DNA of 64,000 bases from Calliphora vicina (GCF_958450345.1 NC_088782.1:2985501-3049500), one strand, 5' to 3'; shown: positions 46,700 through 59,980, counted from the stretch's first letter. The notes: generated by a model not told the origin, from the letters alone. Numbers and translations: made by a program.

Positions 46700-48435
46700 A
46701 TTTTATTATTCATTGATTGGAAAATCCAGGGACATTCACATAGTAGGACACTATAAAGCTAAAAATATATTTAAGCTTCTTAAACATGCCAAAAAAATAC
46801 TCGACAACTTGAACAAAATATAACATTTGAAGACATTCACATGAATTAGATACTTAAGACATCCTAACTTGCAACAGTTCACAGTTCACCTTTTTAATAA
46901 AACACGTAAAAACACTTTAAAAATGTAAAATTCGCTTCGCAAACCAGGTGAACGAACATTCTGTAGACAAACATGTTGCTTGGTAATATTTCCTCAAAAT
47001 GTCTGCCAAAATAAAGTATGAAAATAGAAGTAAACATATGTGGTTAATAGCACAGGACTAATTCGTAACTTGCTCCGGAAACTAAGTGAACATTAGAGGC
47101 AGAGAGGGAGAAACAATTTAGTAAGAGTAACATTTTTGAAACAAAAAATTCCAAGTTGTTTTCCTTTGTATGTTTCAAGTTAAATCAATAAAATACAGGT
47201 GGCGTTTATTTCATTGGTGTTGTTGTGGTGAGGTTTCCTTTTTTTTAATCTAGGATGATGAGATTTTTTTTTTGGAATCCAGCTGAAAAAAAACTGCCAA
47301 ACAAGCCGCAATCTAAACCACAGCACGAATTTAAACGATTTTTCAAAATACAATATTGTATAGTCGTGAGTGTGTCTGATTAAGCATGTCTTGTACATGT
47401 TTGTTTAATATTTTTTTTATTAATAAACTTAGAACCAACTTAAAAAGCAACAGTAGGAATGGTTGAAATTATCAAACCGCTTTGAAATGATAATTATGAA
47501 AAAACATGGGACATGTGGTTTTAAGGTGTAGAATTTCCGATACAATGTCATTGTTTCAACTATCATATGGGTGTATAGTTGACGAAATTTGAGCTCTATA
47601 CAATTGAATTGCTCCCACTTCAGAAACAATATATTTTGTATCAACCATCAACATCTTTTCCATTACCTAGAAGTAGTAAAGTAATGACTAGTTGATAAAT
47701 TGAAATAAGTACTTCTTAATTAGACATTAATTGCACATCCGTATTATTGTAACGTGTCATACAAGAATACACGTTCGAAAATATCAATATACCGGTTAGC
47801 AGTTTCTTTTACTGTAAGATCCACAGTAATTTTTTGAATCCGATCCAGCAGCTCTTGTCTAGACCTTGCAACTCAGGCCAATATATGAATTATATTCCAT
47901 TTTTTGAAGGAAGATGAGAAATATGTCCGACAATGCAACATCAAAGATATGACAATTCCAACTCACACACTGTATTATTGTACTGAAGATGTGTTTGAGG
48001 TTAAGTCTCTAGTCATTTGTCCCACTGAGTTTTAAGAGCGTTAAAATTAACCCGATACAATTCACCCTATTTGCATATTTTTCTAAGGTCACGATTTTGG
48101 GAGTCTCCATTTTTTTACCCTGCCATTATGTCTTTAGAAGAATGTCAACTGCGGAATCCATACGTTGGAAACCTTCTGACTTCAACATCGATATGGAAGG
48201 TAGAAACGATTCCTAAATAAATGAACGATCCAGTGACGAGGGACATTTTTTTAGAACAAGTTCAAAAATACCACACTCCTGTAGCTCTTTGCGACATTGA
48301 GTATTCTGGCACGTATGCGATGTTCGTTGAATAGTAGACAAGCCATTCCTTGACTTTCTACAGTGCTACTCTGCTACAATTTTTATAAAACCAACATTTG
48401 TCCTTCTTTAATAACGTATTTGTAATTTTGAAGGG
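46700..48435. other. Intergenic stretch, possible decayed transposon at 47720-48400
   Basis: A minus-strand frame near 47866-47730 reads SRQELLDRIQKITVDLTVKE. This resembles the C-terminal end of some Tc1/mariner-like transposases but is too short to be sure. The remainder (46700-47700) is AT-rich without recognisable features. Confidence 0.3.
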
Positions 48436-48439
48436 TACA

Positions 48440-49345
48440 TATCTGTCATTTATTCTCACTTAGTTACTGAACATTATAGTGTAAACAACAAAGATTTTTA
48501 TCATTAAAAAGTTATATGCGTCATATGCGGGAAGTTTTGCTTTACTTCTTTAATTTGCAAAAACAGTGCAGCTGATGCACAGCCATTGCTCACCACAGTT
48601 TATGGTGAATGTGTTACATTGGTTTCAACGTGAGAGAGATGGTTTCTACGGTTCAGAAGTGGTGATTTTGACACGGAAGATAAATATCGTCGAGGCCAGC
48701 TAAAAAAGTTTACAGACATGGAGACATTACTCCATGAAGATAGTTGTCAGACTCATCAAAATTATCATTTAAAACATTTGGAACAAGCAGGATTCATCCA
48801 AAAGCAGGGAAATTAGGTACCATACGAATTGATGTTGAGAGACCTTGAAAGACGATTTTGTTTGTCTGACATGACCTTGGACGGTTTAAAAGAAAAACAA
48901 TTTTGAACCGAATCATTATTTGCAATAAAAAGTGGATGCATTACATTAACCCGAAGCGTGAGTGATCGTATGTGAAGCTCGGTCAACCAGCCGAATCGAT
49001 AGCAAAGCCATAGCGATCATTGGCCGAAAAACGCCCACACATGAAACTGTAATATTCCATCATGACAACTCTCGGTCACATGTTGCAATACCTAAGTGGT
49101 TGGGAAGTTTTGCTTCACTCGCCTTGTAGTCCAAGCCTTGCCCAGTATGACTACTATTTGTTTCGGTCGATCCAGAACTCTCTCTCTGGGATACGCTTCA
49201 GTTTGGAACAGAGTATCCGATATTGGCTTGATAGGTTCTTGACCTCAAAAGATGTGCAGTTTTTTTTTGGCTCGGAATGCAAATGTTGCCAGAAAGATGG
49301 GAAAAGTTCATGGCCAGCATATTGAATAAATTTCTATTGTACTAA
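48440..49345 (+). pseudogene. Mariner transposase relic
   Basis: Shares the 5' end ATCTGTCATTTATTCTCACT with the 21835 copy. Remnants follow in order: LLTTVYGECVTLVST, a REASxKKFTD-like block, METLLHEDSCQTHQ, LEQAGFIQKQGN, LRDLERRFCLS, an eroded first catalytic motif, GQPAES, then after a deletion NIPSXQLSVTCC-like remains of the second Asp region. The C-terminal LPSPSLAQYDYYLFRSIQNS, LSGIRFSLEQSIRYWLDRFL and TSKDVQFFFGSECKCCQKDG follow; the third Asp is kept in QYDYY. Frameshifts and stops throughout. Missing: about 150 bp including YYELLKSGQT. Confidence 0.87.
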
Positions 49346-49384
49346 TGCACAGTGGTTTATAAACTTTTTTTGGAAATAATTCGG

Positions 49385-49530
49385 TATCTCGGGAACTATT
49401 GGATATGTTGTTACGAAATTTCACACGGTTGGAGCTGAGGTGTTTTCGAGTTTATCTGAATTTGTTCAGCATTCTAGCGCTAATGGGGGCCAGTGCAGGC
49501 CCCCTCAAAGTTGGTCACCTCGCATTTTTA
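49385..49530 (+). repeat. Dispersed GAGCTGAGGTGTTT repeat copy
   Basis: CGGTATCTCGGGAACTATTG, GAAATTTCACACGGTTGGAG, CTGAGGTGTTTTCGAGTTTA and CCCCCTCAAAGTTGGTCACC match copies at 30.2-30.95 and 41.63-41.75 kb, and distantly the interior of the TCGAGCCC TIR element (20520-20560, 57000-57120). Confidence 0.65.
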
Positions 49531-49559
49531 AGTCACACAATTAATAATAATAAAATGAT

Positions 49560-51380
49560 ATCTAGGTACATAAAAGTCAGATGAAACGACCGATTTACTA
49601 ACTTGAGTCTCACAGTTCTCTCATTTTTCATTAAATTTTATTCAAATCGGTGACCGTCGAAAAGTTTTCAATAGTGAAGGTGATTCGTTTTGACACCTTG
49701 TATATGAAAAGATTGATTAAAATTTGGATTTTCTAAAAGAATTGATTTGTACTGATAAATTTCTCAAATTCTTTGTTAATGTTTTTTTTATATTCTTATT
49801 TTACAATTTATTATTATGGCCACACTGTGTGTTGCCTCCCAACTGTACATTTAAATACTGTTGCGGTTTTAAAAGAAAAATACGACTCCTTATAAACCTT
49901 AAAATTCATTCCACTTTACTTTGTTACACAAATTTACTTCATTCAACTGACTTTAACTTGTAAAGTTTTCGAAAAAGAACTTATTTTTACCTAGAAATAC
50001 AATTTCACAAATGAAATGAAATGAAACGTGTGTGTGTTTCTATTTCAGTTTATGTCCTCGTCCTTGACTAAGAAATAGAAAAGCGAAGAAAATCAAAATA
50101 TGATTTCCCAATACTCTATACAATTGTACTCGTAAGAATAAGCAAAAAATAAAAGTAAAAATCTATAAAACGTTGATGTGGTGGTGTTGGTTATATTTTG
50201 ACGCATAACGGAAACCGGAAATATGTGCTACACGTAACAATTGTAGAAAAATGTGGGCATGTAGGTGAATGAATGTAAGAATGAATTTACATGAGTGTAA
50301 ACTATATGTACATACACATAAGAAAGGATAATTTATAAATTGTTGTTTTTGTTTTGGGATATATAGAATTTGTGTATCTATAACACAACAATTTCTATAT
50401 ACATTTGCGAGTTGTTTTTTAATCTATTTAATATTCCAGTCAGGTTTGCTGGACGTAAAAAATTCAAATAAAATCTAACGTATATTTATATTTCCTCTAA
50501 TCATTACAGGTAATAAGAAAAGGAAGTCATTCTTAATTTGCTAAACTAAACTCCAAATATTAAAAAAAAAACAAAGTCAAATTTATATTTCTTTTTAAAC
50601 TTCATTGACAATAATTGTAAATTGCAGCAGATAATGGCTTGTCAGTGTTTTAAGTTTTATTTTCTTCTTCATCTTACATTATGACACATGTGACATTTGT
50701 GAACGCAACATTGTCGTCACCATCGTTGGGTGTCATTCTCACTCTATATTTGTGACAGACAGCTGGACGGCTGGCTGGCTGGATACCTTTTAAAATATTT
50801 TATAATTTTTTGACAGATTGTCAGGCCATTTCAATGAATTGAATGAAGTGAACTGGAAGCAACACATTGTTTAAACAGCAATTATTAGATAAATATCTAA
50901 TGCCATGTTCATAAAATGAAAAGATTTACACACAAACTTACACATTTCTTTAGAAAATTAAAGACGTGTTTGTGTTGTTTTTTTTTCATTATTTTTGTAT
51001 GGTTTTTGACAATTGACAGTAACATGATAATGGAAAAGTTGAAAACTTATTGAATTGGGCGTTAGGAAAAAGTAGTAGTTCAAAATTTATTCTATTTTCA
51101 GTGATGCTTTATTGCAAAAAGTAGCAATATAATAATATAATTCAGTTATAATTACATTTTCAACTTTTACTAATAGAAGTAGTAACGGCTTTCTAATAAT
51201 TTATGATCTTTTTTCAAGAAATTCGCAACATTACATATCGCCGGAATAAAGAAATTGAGAATAAACATTAGTGTTTTTCAAATAACATACATATTTTCTC
51301 ATAACATTTTATAATAACATTTTTCAGCAAAAAAAATTTAAAACAAAATTTCTTTTTTTAATTTTCTACAAAAAATATTT
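49560..51380. other. Non-coding unique sequence
   Basis: Includes a short GACGGCTGGCTGGCTGG tract at 50767-50783. Otherwise complex AT-rich DNA; no gene recognised. Confidence 0.5.
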
Positions 51381-51469
51381 TTTTTTTACTATATAAGGGT
51401 TAGCGTTGTCAGAAAATGATTAAATTTTTGTTAAAAAACCTATGATATACGAAATTATGAAATTAACGA

Positions 51470-53405
51470 AATATGAGTGATTTTAGATTTTTCACATAAA
51501 AATCGATATTTTATGGGAAATATGAGTGATCACAGATTTTTGTCCTTTTTCCTCTAGGACCTCTTATTAACGAAATATGACTGATTTTAGATTTTCATGG
51601 AAAAATTTATATTTGGTGGGAAAAAGAGTGATCCTTTCTCCTCTAGGTCCTCTTATTAACGTTTTATGACTGATTTTAGATTTTTCATATAAAAATCGAT
51701 ATTTGGCGGGAAATATGAGTGATCACAGATTTTAGATTTTCATGTAAAAATCCATATTTGGTGGGAAATATGAGTGATCACAGATTTTTGTCCTTTTTCC
51801 TCTAGGACCTCTTATTAACGTTGTTTGAGTAAATGAAAGCGCTTGATTGATATTACTTAATATTTATAATTTTGTTTAGTGTATCATGTTTATTTTTATT
51901 ATGTTATCGTTTATCTTACTGATCTAATTTGTTTTGCAGAATTATGTTTAACGGTTTTAAAAGTTTTCTCAATTTTATATAAATACATTTCTCTCATTAA
52001 ATTTCATCATTCCTTTTTTGTTTTGTGCTTATAACATTAGCTACCTTTGTACATACATTAAATCATTTTTTGTCGTTGCTTACATACTGGCTTTCGTTTG
52101 TGAACAATAAAATTCGATTATTGTAATATACAAATAAATTTACAACGTGGTTTTATTTTAAGCAAAAATCAACTACTATATATCAAAAATCTATTTGCAT
52201 TAGAATCGACGTGTTGCAAAATAACGTGATAGATACTGTCACGTCAACAAACGTTTTATGGGTGATTTTATATTTTTCATATAAAAATCGATATTTGGTG
52301 GGAAAAATGAGTGATCACAGATTTTTGTCCTTTTTCCTCTAGGACCTCTTATTAACGTTTTATGGGTGATTTTAGATTTTTCATATAAAAATCGATATTT
52401 AGTGGGAAATATGAGTGATCACAGATTTTTGTTCTTTTTCCCCTAGGACCTCTTATTAACGTTTAATGAGTGATTTTAGATTTTGCATGCAAAAATCGAT
52501 ATTTAGTGGGAAATATGAGTGATCACAGATTTTTGTCCTTTTTCCTCTAGGACCTCTTATTAACGAAATATGACTGATTTTAGATTTTTCATGTAAAAAT
52601 CGATATTTGGTGGGAAATATGAGTGATCACAGATTTTTGTCCTTTTTCCTCTAGGACCTCTTATTAACGAAATATGACTGATTTTAGATTTTCATGTAAA
52701 AATCGATATTTGGTGGGAAATATGAGTGATCACAGATTTTTGTTCTTTTTCCTCTAGAACCTCTTATTAACGTTTAATGATTGATTTTAGATTTTTCATG
52801 TAAAAATCGATATTTTATGGGAAATATGAGTGATCACAGATTTTTGTCCTTTTTCCTCTAGGACCTCTTATTAACGAAATATGACTGATTTTAGATTTTC
52901 ATGTAAAAATCGATATTTTATGGGAAATATGAGTGATCACAGATTTTTGTCCTTTTTCCTCTAGGACCTCTTATTAACGAAATATGACTGATTTTAGATT
53001 TTCATGTAAAAATCGATATTTGGTGGGAAATATGAGTGATCACAGATTTTTGTCCTTTTTCCTCTAGGACCTCTTATTAACGAAATATGACTGATTTTAG
53101 ATTTTCATGTAAAAATCGATATTTGGTGGGAAATATGAGTGATCACAGAATTTTGTCCTTTTTCCTCTAGGACCTCTTATTAACGAAATATGACTGATTT
53201 TAGATTTTTCATGTAAAAATCGATATTTGGTGGGAAATATGAGTGATCACAGAATTTTGTCCTTTTTCCTCTAGGACCTCTTATTAACGAAATATGACTG
53301 ATTTTAGATTTTCATGTAAAAATCGATATTTTATGGGAAATATGAGTGATCACAGATTTTTGTTCTTTTTCCTCTAGGACCTCTTATTAACGATATATGA
53401 GTGAA
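51470..53405. repeat. Satellite array, about 103-104 bp unit, with a 415-bp interruption
   Basis: The word CCTCTAGGACCTCTTATTAA recurs, in exact or near-exact form, at 52336, 52440, 52544, 52648, 52751, 52855, 52958, 53061, 53164, 53268 and 53371, giving spacings of 103 or 104. A first block has it at 51551, 51639 and 51799 with deletions. Each unit also contains GAAATATGAGTGATCACAGA, TTTTTGTCC, AATATGACTGATTTTAGATT and AAAAATCGATATTTGGTGGG. The two halves of a unit start alike (GAAATATGAGTGAT / GAAATATGACTGAT), so the unit looks like a dimer of roughly 52 bp. A non-satellite segment, 51835-52245, separates the blocks. Non-coding. Confidence 0.95.
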
Positions 53406-54940
53406 TATTATAATCAGAGTGAATTAAAAACTTCTAAATTAACAACTTCATTATGCAAATATCATTTATAAACAAAAAAATATCTTAAAGCTTAACGATA
53501 CTGCTTTGCTTTAACTTAATTTTTCACCCATCACCAATACAGTGCAATTACAAAAAGAATGTCGTCATTAATGAAAGAATTCATGACTTTTACTTTTATT
53601 TTTTTTAATTTAAAGCCAAACTCTTCCGCTGATTAATAAACGAATATTTAACATACCAACCAGCAAATAAAGCAAGAATAAAACGCCAACCAACATTAAT
53701 GCAAAAGGGTTCAAATATTTAATGGGTCGTGAAGACAGCCCAACAACTTCATTTAATATCTACAACAAATGAAACAATAAGACACAACAAACCGTGAACA
53801 TTGTTAACAACAAATTAAGATTAAAATAGACCAAAAACAAAAACGACTTTACACGAATGTTTAAATTGTAACCTTCAAGTTAAATGTAGTTAAACGTGAG
53901 TTTATGTGATGTCTTAAATAAACCAACAGCAAACTGTGTCCTTTTTCAGGGACTACCAAAACTAATTTCTTTTTTGTATTATATGTTGTAAAATACAGTA
54001 AAATCAAATGACTTTCGAAACTGTATTACTTTAATAAATTTAATAAAATATAGAATCTTTTGTTTATTTAGATGTTAAAAGTATGAATTTGGTAGTTATG
54101 TATGTATATTATAACATGAAAGTTGATCAAGACCGTCAATATTTTACCCTACAATTAATGATTTGGTAAAAGCTAGATTTAAATATTGAATTACTGGCTT
54201 TGGAACTCTGGCATTTACTAAGAAAACAATTGCAGAGTTCCAAGAACATAACTCCAACTACATTTTTTAAATAATTTCGATAGCAACTTGTCCAATATAT
54301 GGCCCAGTTAAATTGCAATGCCTACAAAGAAACACAAAAAGGTTAAACAATATAATCTAAATAAACTTTGGAAGTCAGTCCAACTAGATCGCTTACAAAA
54401 CCGTTTGTAGGGTATAAATTACGTATAAATATATATTTTGATTTAACTAAAAGCTCATCCAGCCAGAATTCCCTTTCTATTTGCAAGTACTAATACAATA
54501 TACACATAAGTATATACTTTTTCCAGATTTTCTTTTATTTTCATTTTTTCTACATTTTCGTTGTAGTACGTGATCAAATCAAGTTGAAAGGATAAACCCC
54601 TCAATACGTACTTTTGTTGTAATTTCAAGTAATTTATATACACACATATGCATATAAACATATATGTATGTGTTTATATCTGTGTATGTATAAGTGTAAG
54701 AAATTTCCTTTTGTTATACTTTGCTACGTTTTATTTTACGCTGTTTCTTTTTTATTTTGTTCATATTTTCTTAATTTTATTTTTAGGTTTTCTTTGAATC
54801 TAGGACAACAATGTTTACGGCAGTAGCATACAGGGACGTATGAATATTTAAATTAAATTGTGGGTCAATCACGGAGCCGGCACATTAATAACAAATATGT
54901 TATTTTATTTATTTAAGCTTGGAATGCAACGAATAAACTT
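53406..54940. other. Non-coding unique sequence
   Basis: Includes TATATGTATGTG-type simple repeats at about 54640-54690. A 60-codon minus frame near 54136-54318 lacks domains. Nothing else recognised. Confidence 0.5.
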
Positions 54941-54949
54941 TAAATAAGA

Positions 54950-55800
54950 TGCTTTTAGCACGATTGAACATAAGCTAAATACTTTAGAAATAAAGCTATT
55001 TTGGAGAGCTTTTTTTAAAACTAAACTTTTGTTTGAAGAACATAATTTTTGTTAGACATGCTTTTTTATAGATTTTTTAAAATTGGGTTAGTTTGGGTTT
55101 TCTAAACTGTTTTTAGTTTGAATAGCATTTAAAACAAGCTTTTTTAAAAAGTTTTTTTTTTGTAATTAATATTTTATTCAAAAAAAGTTTTAAAGAGCTT
55201 TTATAAAACTAAAGCTTATTGGGGAGTTTTTAATTAAACTTTGGTTTGATGGTTATAATATTTAAAAAAATACCTTTTTGTTGTATAGCATTATCGAATA
55301 TAAATAATTTATGAAAAACTTTTTTTAAAATAAACTTTTGGTTGCTGATTTTTTTAAAATTATACTTATGTTTGTGCAGCTTTTTTTGAAATAGAGTGTT
55401 ATTTTAAAATAATAAATATTTGATGCTATATTTGTTTCCGATAGATATTTATGGGTTTTTCTAAAAAGTATCCTTAAATATAAACGACCTATAAATTAAG
55501 CTTTTGTTTGAAGAGCTTTATTAAAATAACATTTTATTGAATATTTTGTTTTTTTTTAGCAATTAACTTTTGTTTGAAGAAAATTTTAAAATTTATCATT
55601 TGAACAAAAATAAAGCCATAGTTTTAAAATAATAAAGCTTTTTTAACATAAAGCTTTAGTTGGAAGAGCTTTTACCAAACATATTGTTTTTTTGGAAAGC
55701 ATTTTTAAAATTAAAAAGTTTTTGAAAAGCTTAAGTTGTGTTAATTAAGCTTTTTATGAAGAGCTTTTTAAAAAATTGTCCATTTTTAAACATATTTATG
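54950..55800. repeat. Degenerate tandem repeat around AAACTTTTGTTTGAAGAGC
   Basis: Variants of AAACTTTTGTTTGAAGAGC followed by TTTTTTAAAA occur near 55022, 55205-55250, 55330, 55500, 55567, 55640 and 55740. Spacing is irregular (about 60-100 bp) and divergence high. Non-coding. Confidence 0.6.
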
Positions 55801-55932
55801 GTTTATTTTTTTTAAGGTCTCTAAAATACTTCTCAGAAGGGAAAAAATTCAAATTAATAAATAAAATCAAAAAAATATATTTCTAAGGAATTAAAAAGTC
55901 CCTGAATGACTTAGTGATTGAAAAGAAACATA

Positions 55933-57384
55933 TCGAGCCCTTAGCGCCAAATTATCGTAAGCGACAAAATACAAATTTTACAGGAGAAGGTTTTTTCGAT
56001 TATTTTGAAATTTATACATAGAATTAAAAATTTTATGATGCGATATATTATAATTTCGTTCAAGCTATTTTCCTATTTTTCAAAAATATTTATAACTTTT
56101 GACAATTACAAATTCATGGAATACTTTATTGAAAAATTTGACAAAAAATATTATTTATTGAATTTTTGCATAGATACAAATTTTTCGAATTGAAATAAAA
56201 TATTTATTTATGAATGGTTTTTAATGAAATTTCACAGTTATGTAAAATTTTCTATTTAAAATGGAAAAGTAAAAACGAATTTTGAAATTTATTATCAGCA
56301 ATCCCGCAATTCCCAAAAAAGTGTTGAAAAATCCCAAAAATGGAAATTTTTAGTTTTTTGGCCATAATATCCATACCAGGGTCGGAGTTATCGGAATCCT
56401 TTACAAAATAATTAAAAGCATATTGGGCCATCTAAAATCGGTTACTATATTTTGATATCGTATATGCGATTTGAGAATTGTTGGCCTAAAGTTTAATTTT
56501 ACATAAAAAATAGGAGTTTTTTGAATGGACCTGGTCCCCTCGGTATCAAAAATTTTTAATTTTTTTTTCATTAAAAATATTTAATGAAAACCTAGCTTTC
56601 AGAAAGTATAAGGAATTTTATACATCCTCTTAGAAATTTTTTGTGATAACTTAAAAAGAAAAAAAGTTATTTTTTTCCAAAAAATCGGCTTTTCAAAATT
56701 GTTTAAATTCAAATGCATATAACTTTGGACTCAGTCATTATTTTTAAATAGTTCTTTTCTTATTTGACACATACGTATGTTGTTAGTCCAATGAAGGAAA
56801 ACGGGAGAAAATCTGAAAATATTTGGATGCGCTGTTATCAAAAAACTGGAGTAGGTTGGGTAAAAATGTTGAAAATTTAATTTTCAAATGCGAATATCTC
56901 CTAAGCTATAAGAGACAATTGATAGCTATGACTAGGTCTTTTGTAGCACTTGATGAAAAGATTTTATGTGTGTAATTTTTTTGAAATCGGAGCACAAACA
57001 AAGAAATTCATTTTAAAAATGTAATATACCCGAGGTTTCCTACTTTGAGGAACCGTGGACGCGGCCCCGGTGGGCAAATGAGGTGCACGTTCAGAACTTA
57101 AACTCGAGAATTTCATTCAAACCGATCCAACCATTTAGAAGTTACAGATTTATTTCCCTTATTTTTTTCTATACCACTATGTGTCGCTTACGATAAAATT
57201 CGTTTACTGTAAAATGTCAACATTGACTTACGATAAAATCTTACCCCTTATAATTTTGAAGTTATTAACAATTTTGATATTCTGAGAAAGCTAAAACATC
57301 AGTCGGTCCATAAAATTTTAATTTTTGCAATAAAAAAAAAGTTTTGAAAATGTCACTTACGATAATTTGGCGCTAAGGGCTCGA
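55933..57384. mobile_element. 1452-bp TIR element (TCGAGCCC ends, TA target), non-coding
   Basis: The left end TCGAGCCCTTAGCGCCAAAT, ATTATCGTAAGCGACA matches the inverted right end with one mismatch in 34 bp, and TA flanks both sides (55931-55932, 57385-57386), as for Tc1/mariner-type insertion. The right half repeats TTACGATAA-containing words at 57183-57200, 57228-57240 and 57355-57366, possible extra transposase-binding sites. The interior carries a stretch related to the dispersed GGACACCTCGGG repeat (57000-57110). The longest frame (56005-56193) has no domain. A truncated inverted copy is at 20226-21020. Confidence 0.9.
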
Positions 57385-57389
57385 TATAA

Positions 57390-59970
57390 CGTATTTAAGA
57401 AAACCACCAAGGGTATTCCCACATCAATAAAAATAAATAAAAATGTTGTTTAAACTAATTAATTAAAAAAATGTTGATTTAAAAAAACACATATATATGT
57501 ATATCTAAGATAGCTCTCTACTTGTTGTTACGACCAATTCAAAAATATTGGACTCGCCATAGTCCAGCGTGAAGACTATGAACGCAATATTGTCCTAAGC
57601 CACTAAAAGTTTATATGACAGCTGGATTGCTGGTAATAGAAAAGTCCCTGCTGTACCCTTTCTAAGAGCTTTTGCTGAATACAACATTGTTTGTAAAAGA
57701 ATTTTCTATAAAACAGTAGAAATTTGTGACCAATAATGACCACTTTATTGAAAATGATTTGAGTGAAATTAACGCAACACAATTAACTAAATTTCAAAAT
57801 CCATCACCCACCCAAGTCTCCATACACCTTCAACAACAGGCAGTCGTCTGTCACATTTAATTTAAATTGAGAAAAATATTTAGACAACATTAAATAAAAA
57901 TAATAAAAACAACTTGCAACAAAAAAAATAAGGCAAATCTAAATTGTGTTGTATCGTGCAGAGAGGGGAGTCATGATATGAAAAATGAAACAATTTACAA
58001 GTGGCCAACTTAGTGGAGAACCCTTCTCGTTCGCCAAAGAGAGCAAAGAAGCCAGCAACCTAATAAGAAAACAATGCGGCAATTTAATGCTGCATCATGA
58101 GCCCGCCAGCATAGACTTAATTTACTAAAGCCTCTAAGAGAACACAAACAACAACAATAATACTTAATAACAACAAAAAGGCAATAGTGTTGGGCTGCTT
58201 GCAACACACTACTACTGCTACAAGTACACTCACTTGCAAAAGGAGGAAATCTATATAAAGTTCTCGTAAAAAAAAGGAAACGTTTGTTGCAAATCAAAAC
58301 ACACGTGCTGTTGCTAAATAAAAAATAAAAAAGGCGAATGAAAAAAAAAATATGAAAGAAAACAATTGTGGCTCATTCTAATGGATAATGGAGGGGTTTG
58401 TTTCTTATTTGTGTTTGAGATGAGTGACTGGAGTTTCCCATTGAGACACGTGCGTTTGATGCAAACAAACAAACAAACATTTGCAATAGCAGGAGTAGCA
58501 GTGACAATGGTAGCAACACGAGCATAAATGTTTACAAAAAGGACTGACTTGCTAACAAAAATTTGACTTTACGTGGCCGTTAAATTTGAAAAATGAAAAC
58601 AATTTTAAATTTTACAACACAACAAGTTTCCAACAAAACTTGAAAGCTACTGAGAGCTAAAGTACTGGGTTTAGGAAAGTGTGCCTGATTCAGGAGTAAA
58701 TGTTATATTGAAATTAAATGAATTGGCAGTATAAGTATGTGTATGTGTTTTTTTTCCTATGATACACACACAGTGGGTGTTTCAGTTGTATATCGTTACG
58801 TAAAATGCAAAATGACTTAACATCATTTCAAAGATTTTTAAAGTGAAAAAAGTGTATCTGATATAAACTTAATTTCTTCTATTTAAACTCTAAACACAAT
58901 GACACACATACTTCCTATGTTATTTATCATTATCCATCAAACTTTAGATTTTAGTATTTCTGTTGTTACGTTGTTTTGTATTTTAGTTGGCGATACGTTT
59001 GAATGTATATTTATTGTATTTTATGTGGTTATATGGCCTTGTGTTTAGATATTTGCACGCGGTCTTAAACATGTAATCTTAAAAAATGAAATAATTTCTC
59101 GAAACTTACACACACGTCCTTATTCAAACGAAAACAGGGGTGTCCTTTATTTGGTTTTTGTTTCCTATTTCGACTTTCAGACTCTCACCACAATGAGCTG
59201 GAAATTAACTCACGTACTAGATTTTTTTTTTAGCTTTCTTCGTTTTATTTTTTTGGGCAAATATAAGGCTGTCCTTTCTTTAGCTCACAGCAGTAAGTGT
59301 AAGCAGCAGTAAGTTGATTCATGGTTCATTGGTAGAAAATCTAGATTGTATGGCGTTTATTTGATTTATATTCCTGATCTCTTAAAAGCAATAAAACACG
59401 GTTTTCCTTTACTTTAAAGTTTTTTGCAATAAAATTGGATTAAAGCTAAACGTATGTACATTCGCAAATTTCATTTCGTAATGATGTGGAAGACATTTGG
59501 CGAAGCGGAGAGTAGTTTTTGTAAGATTTTTAAAAGAATAAGCTGCTATTCTTTTTCCTAGACAGACTGTTAAAGCTTCCTGGTCCCTAGAACTTGTTTC
59601 AACGTCAGGGTCTTGCCTTTAAATTTTTATAGGGCTACTTAATGAAATGTCAGAAGTTTGTCATACAATACAACTGAAGTATGTAGTTCAAAATTATCCG
59701 CTTGTAACGTTCATCCAAATGCCGCTTTGAATTAATTACAGAATATCATCAAAAATCGTTTGAAATTGTGATTTAAGCATTTCAGTTTAATTTCAGACGG
59801 TTGTAACGATTTCCGAATAGTTTAGTTGTTGTTCCTAAGAACATGAAATGAGTAGAAAACCCTTCTAAAAGAAAGAAAGCTGGAAGGTGTATCGGAACTT
59901 TTAGTAGGGAGAGAAAAGGCTTTCTAGAAGGCTTTCCAAGGAATATAGTCTAGAATGTGAATTGGATCTA
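57390..59970. other. Non-coding unique sequence
   Basis: Purine-rich and AAC-rich runs (57895-58350) and CAAACAAACAAACA at about 58464-58478. A 95-codon minus frame at 58010-58297 is Cys/Leu/Ser-rich without domains. No gene recognised. Confidence 0.5.
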
Positions 59971-59980
59971 AAGAGTGATA

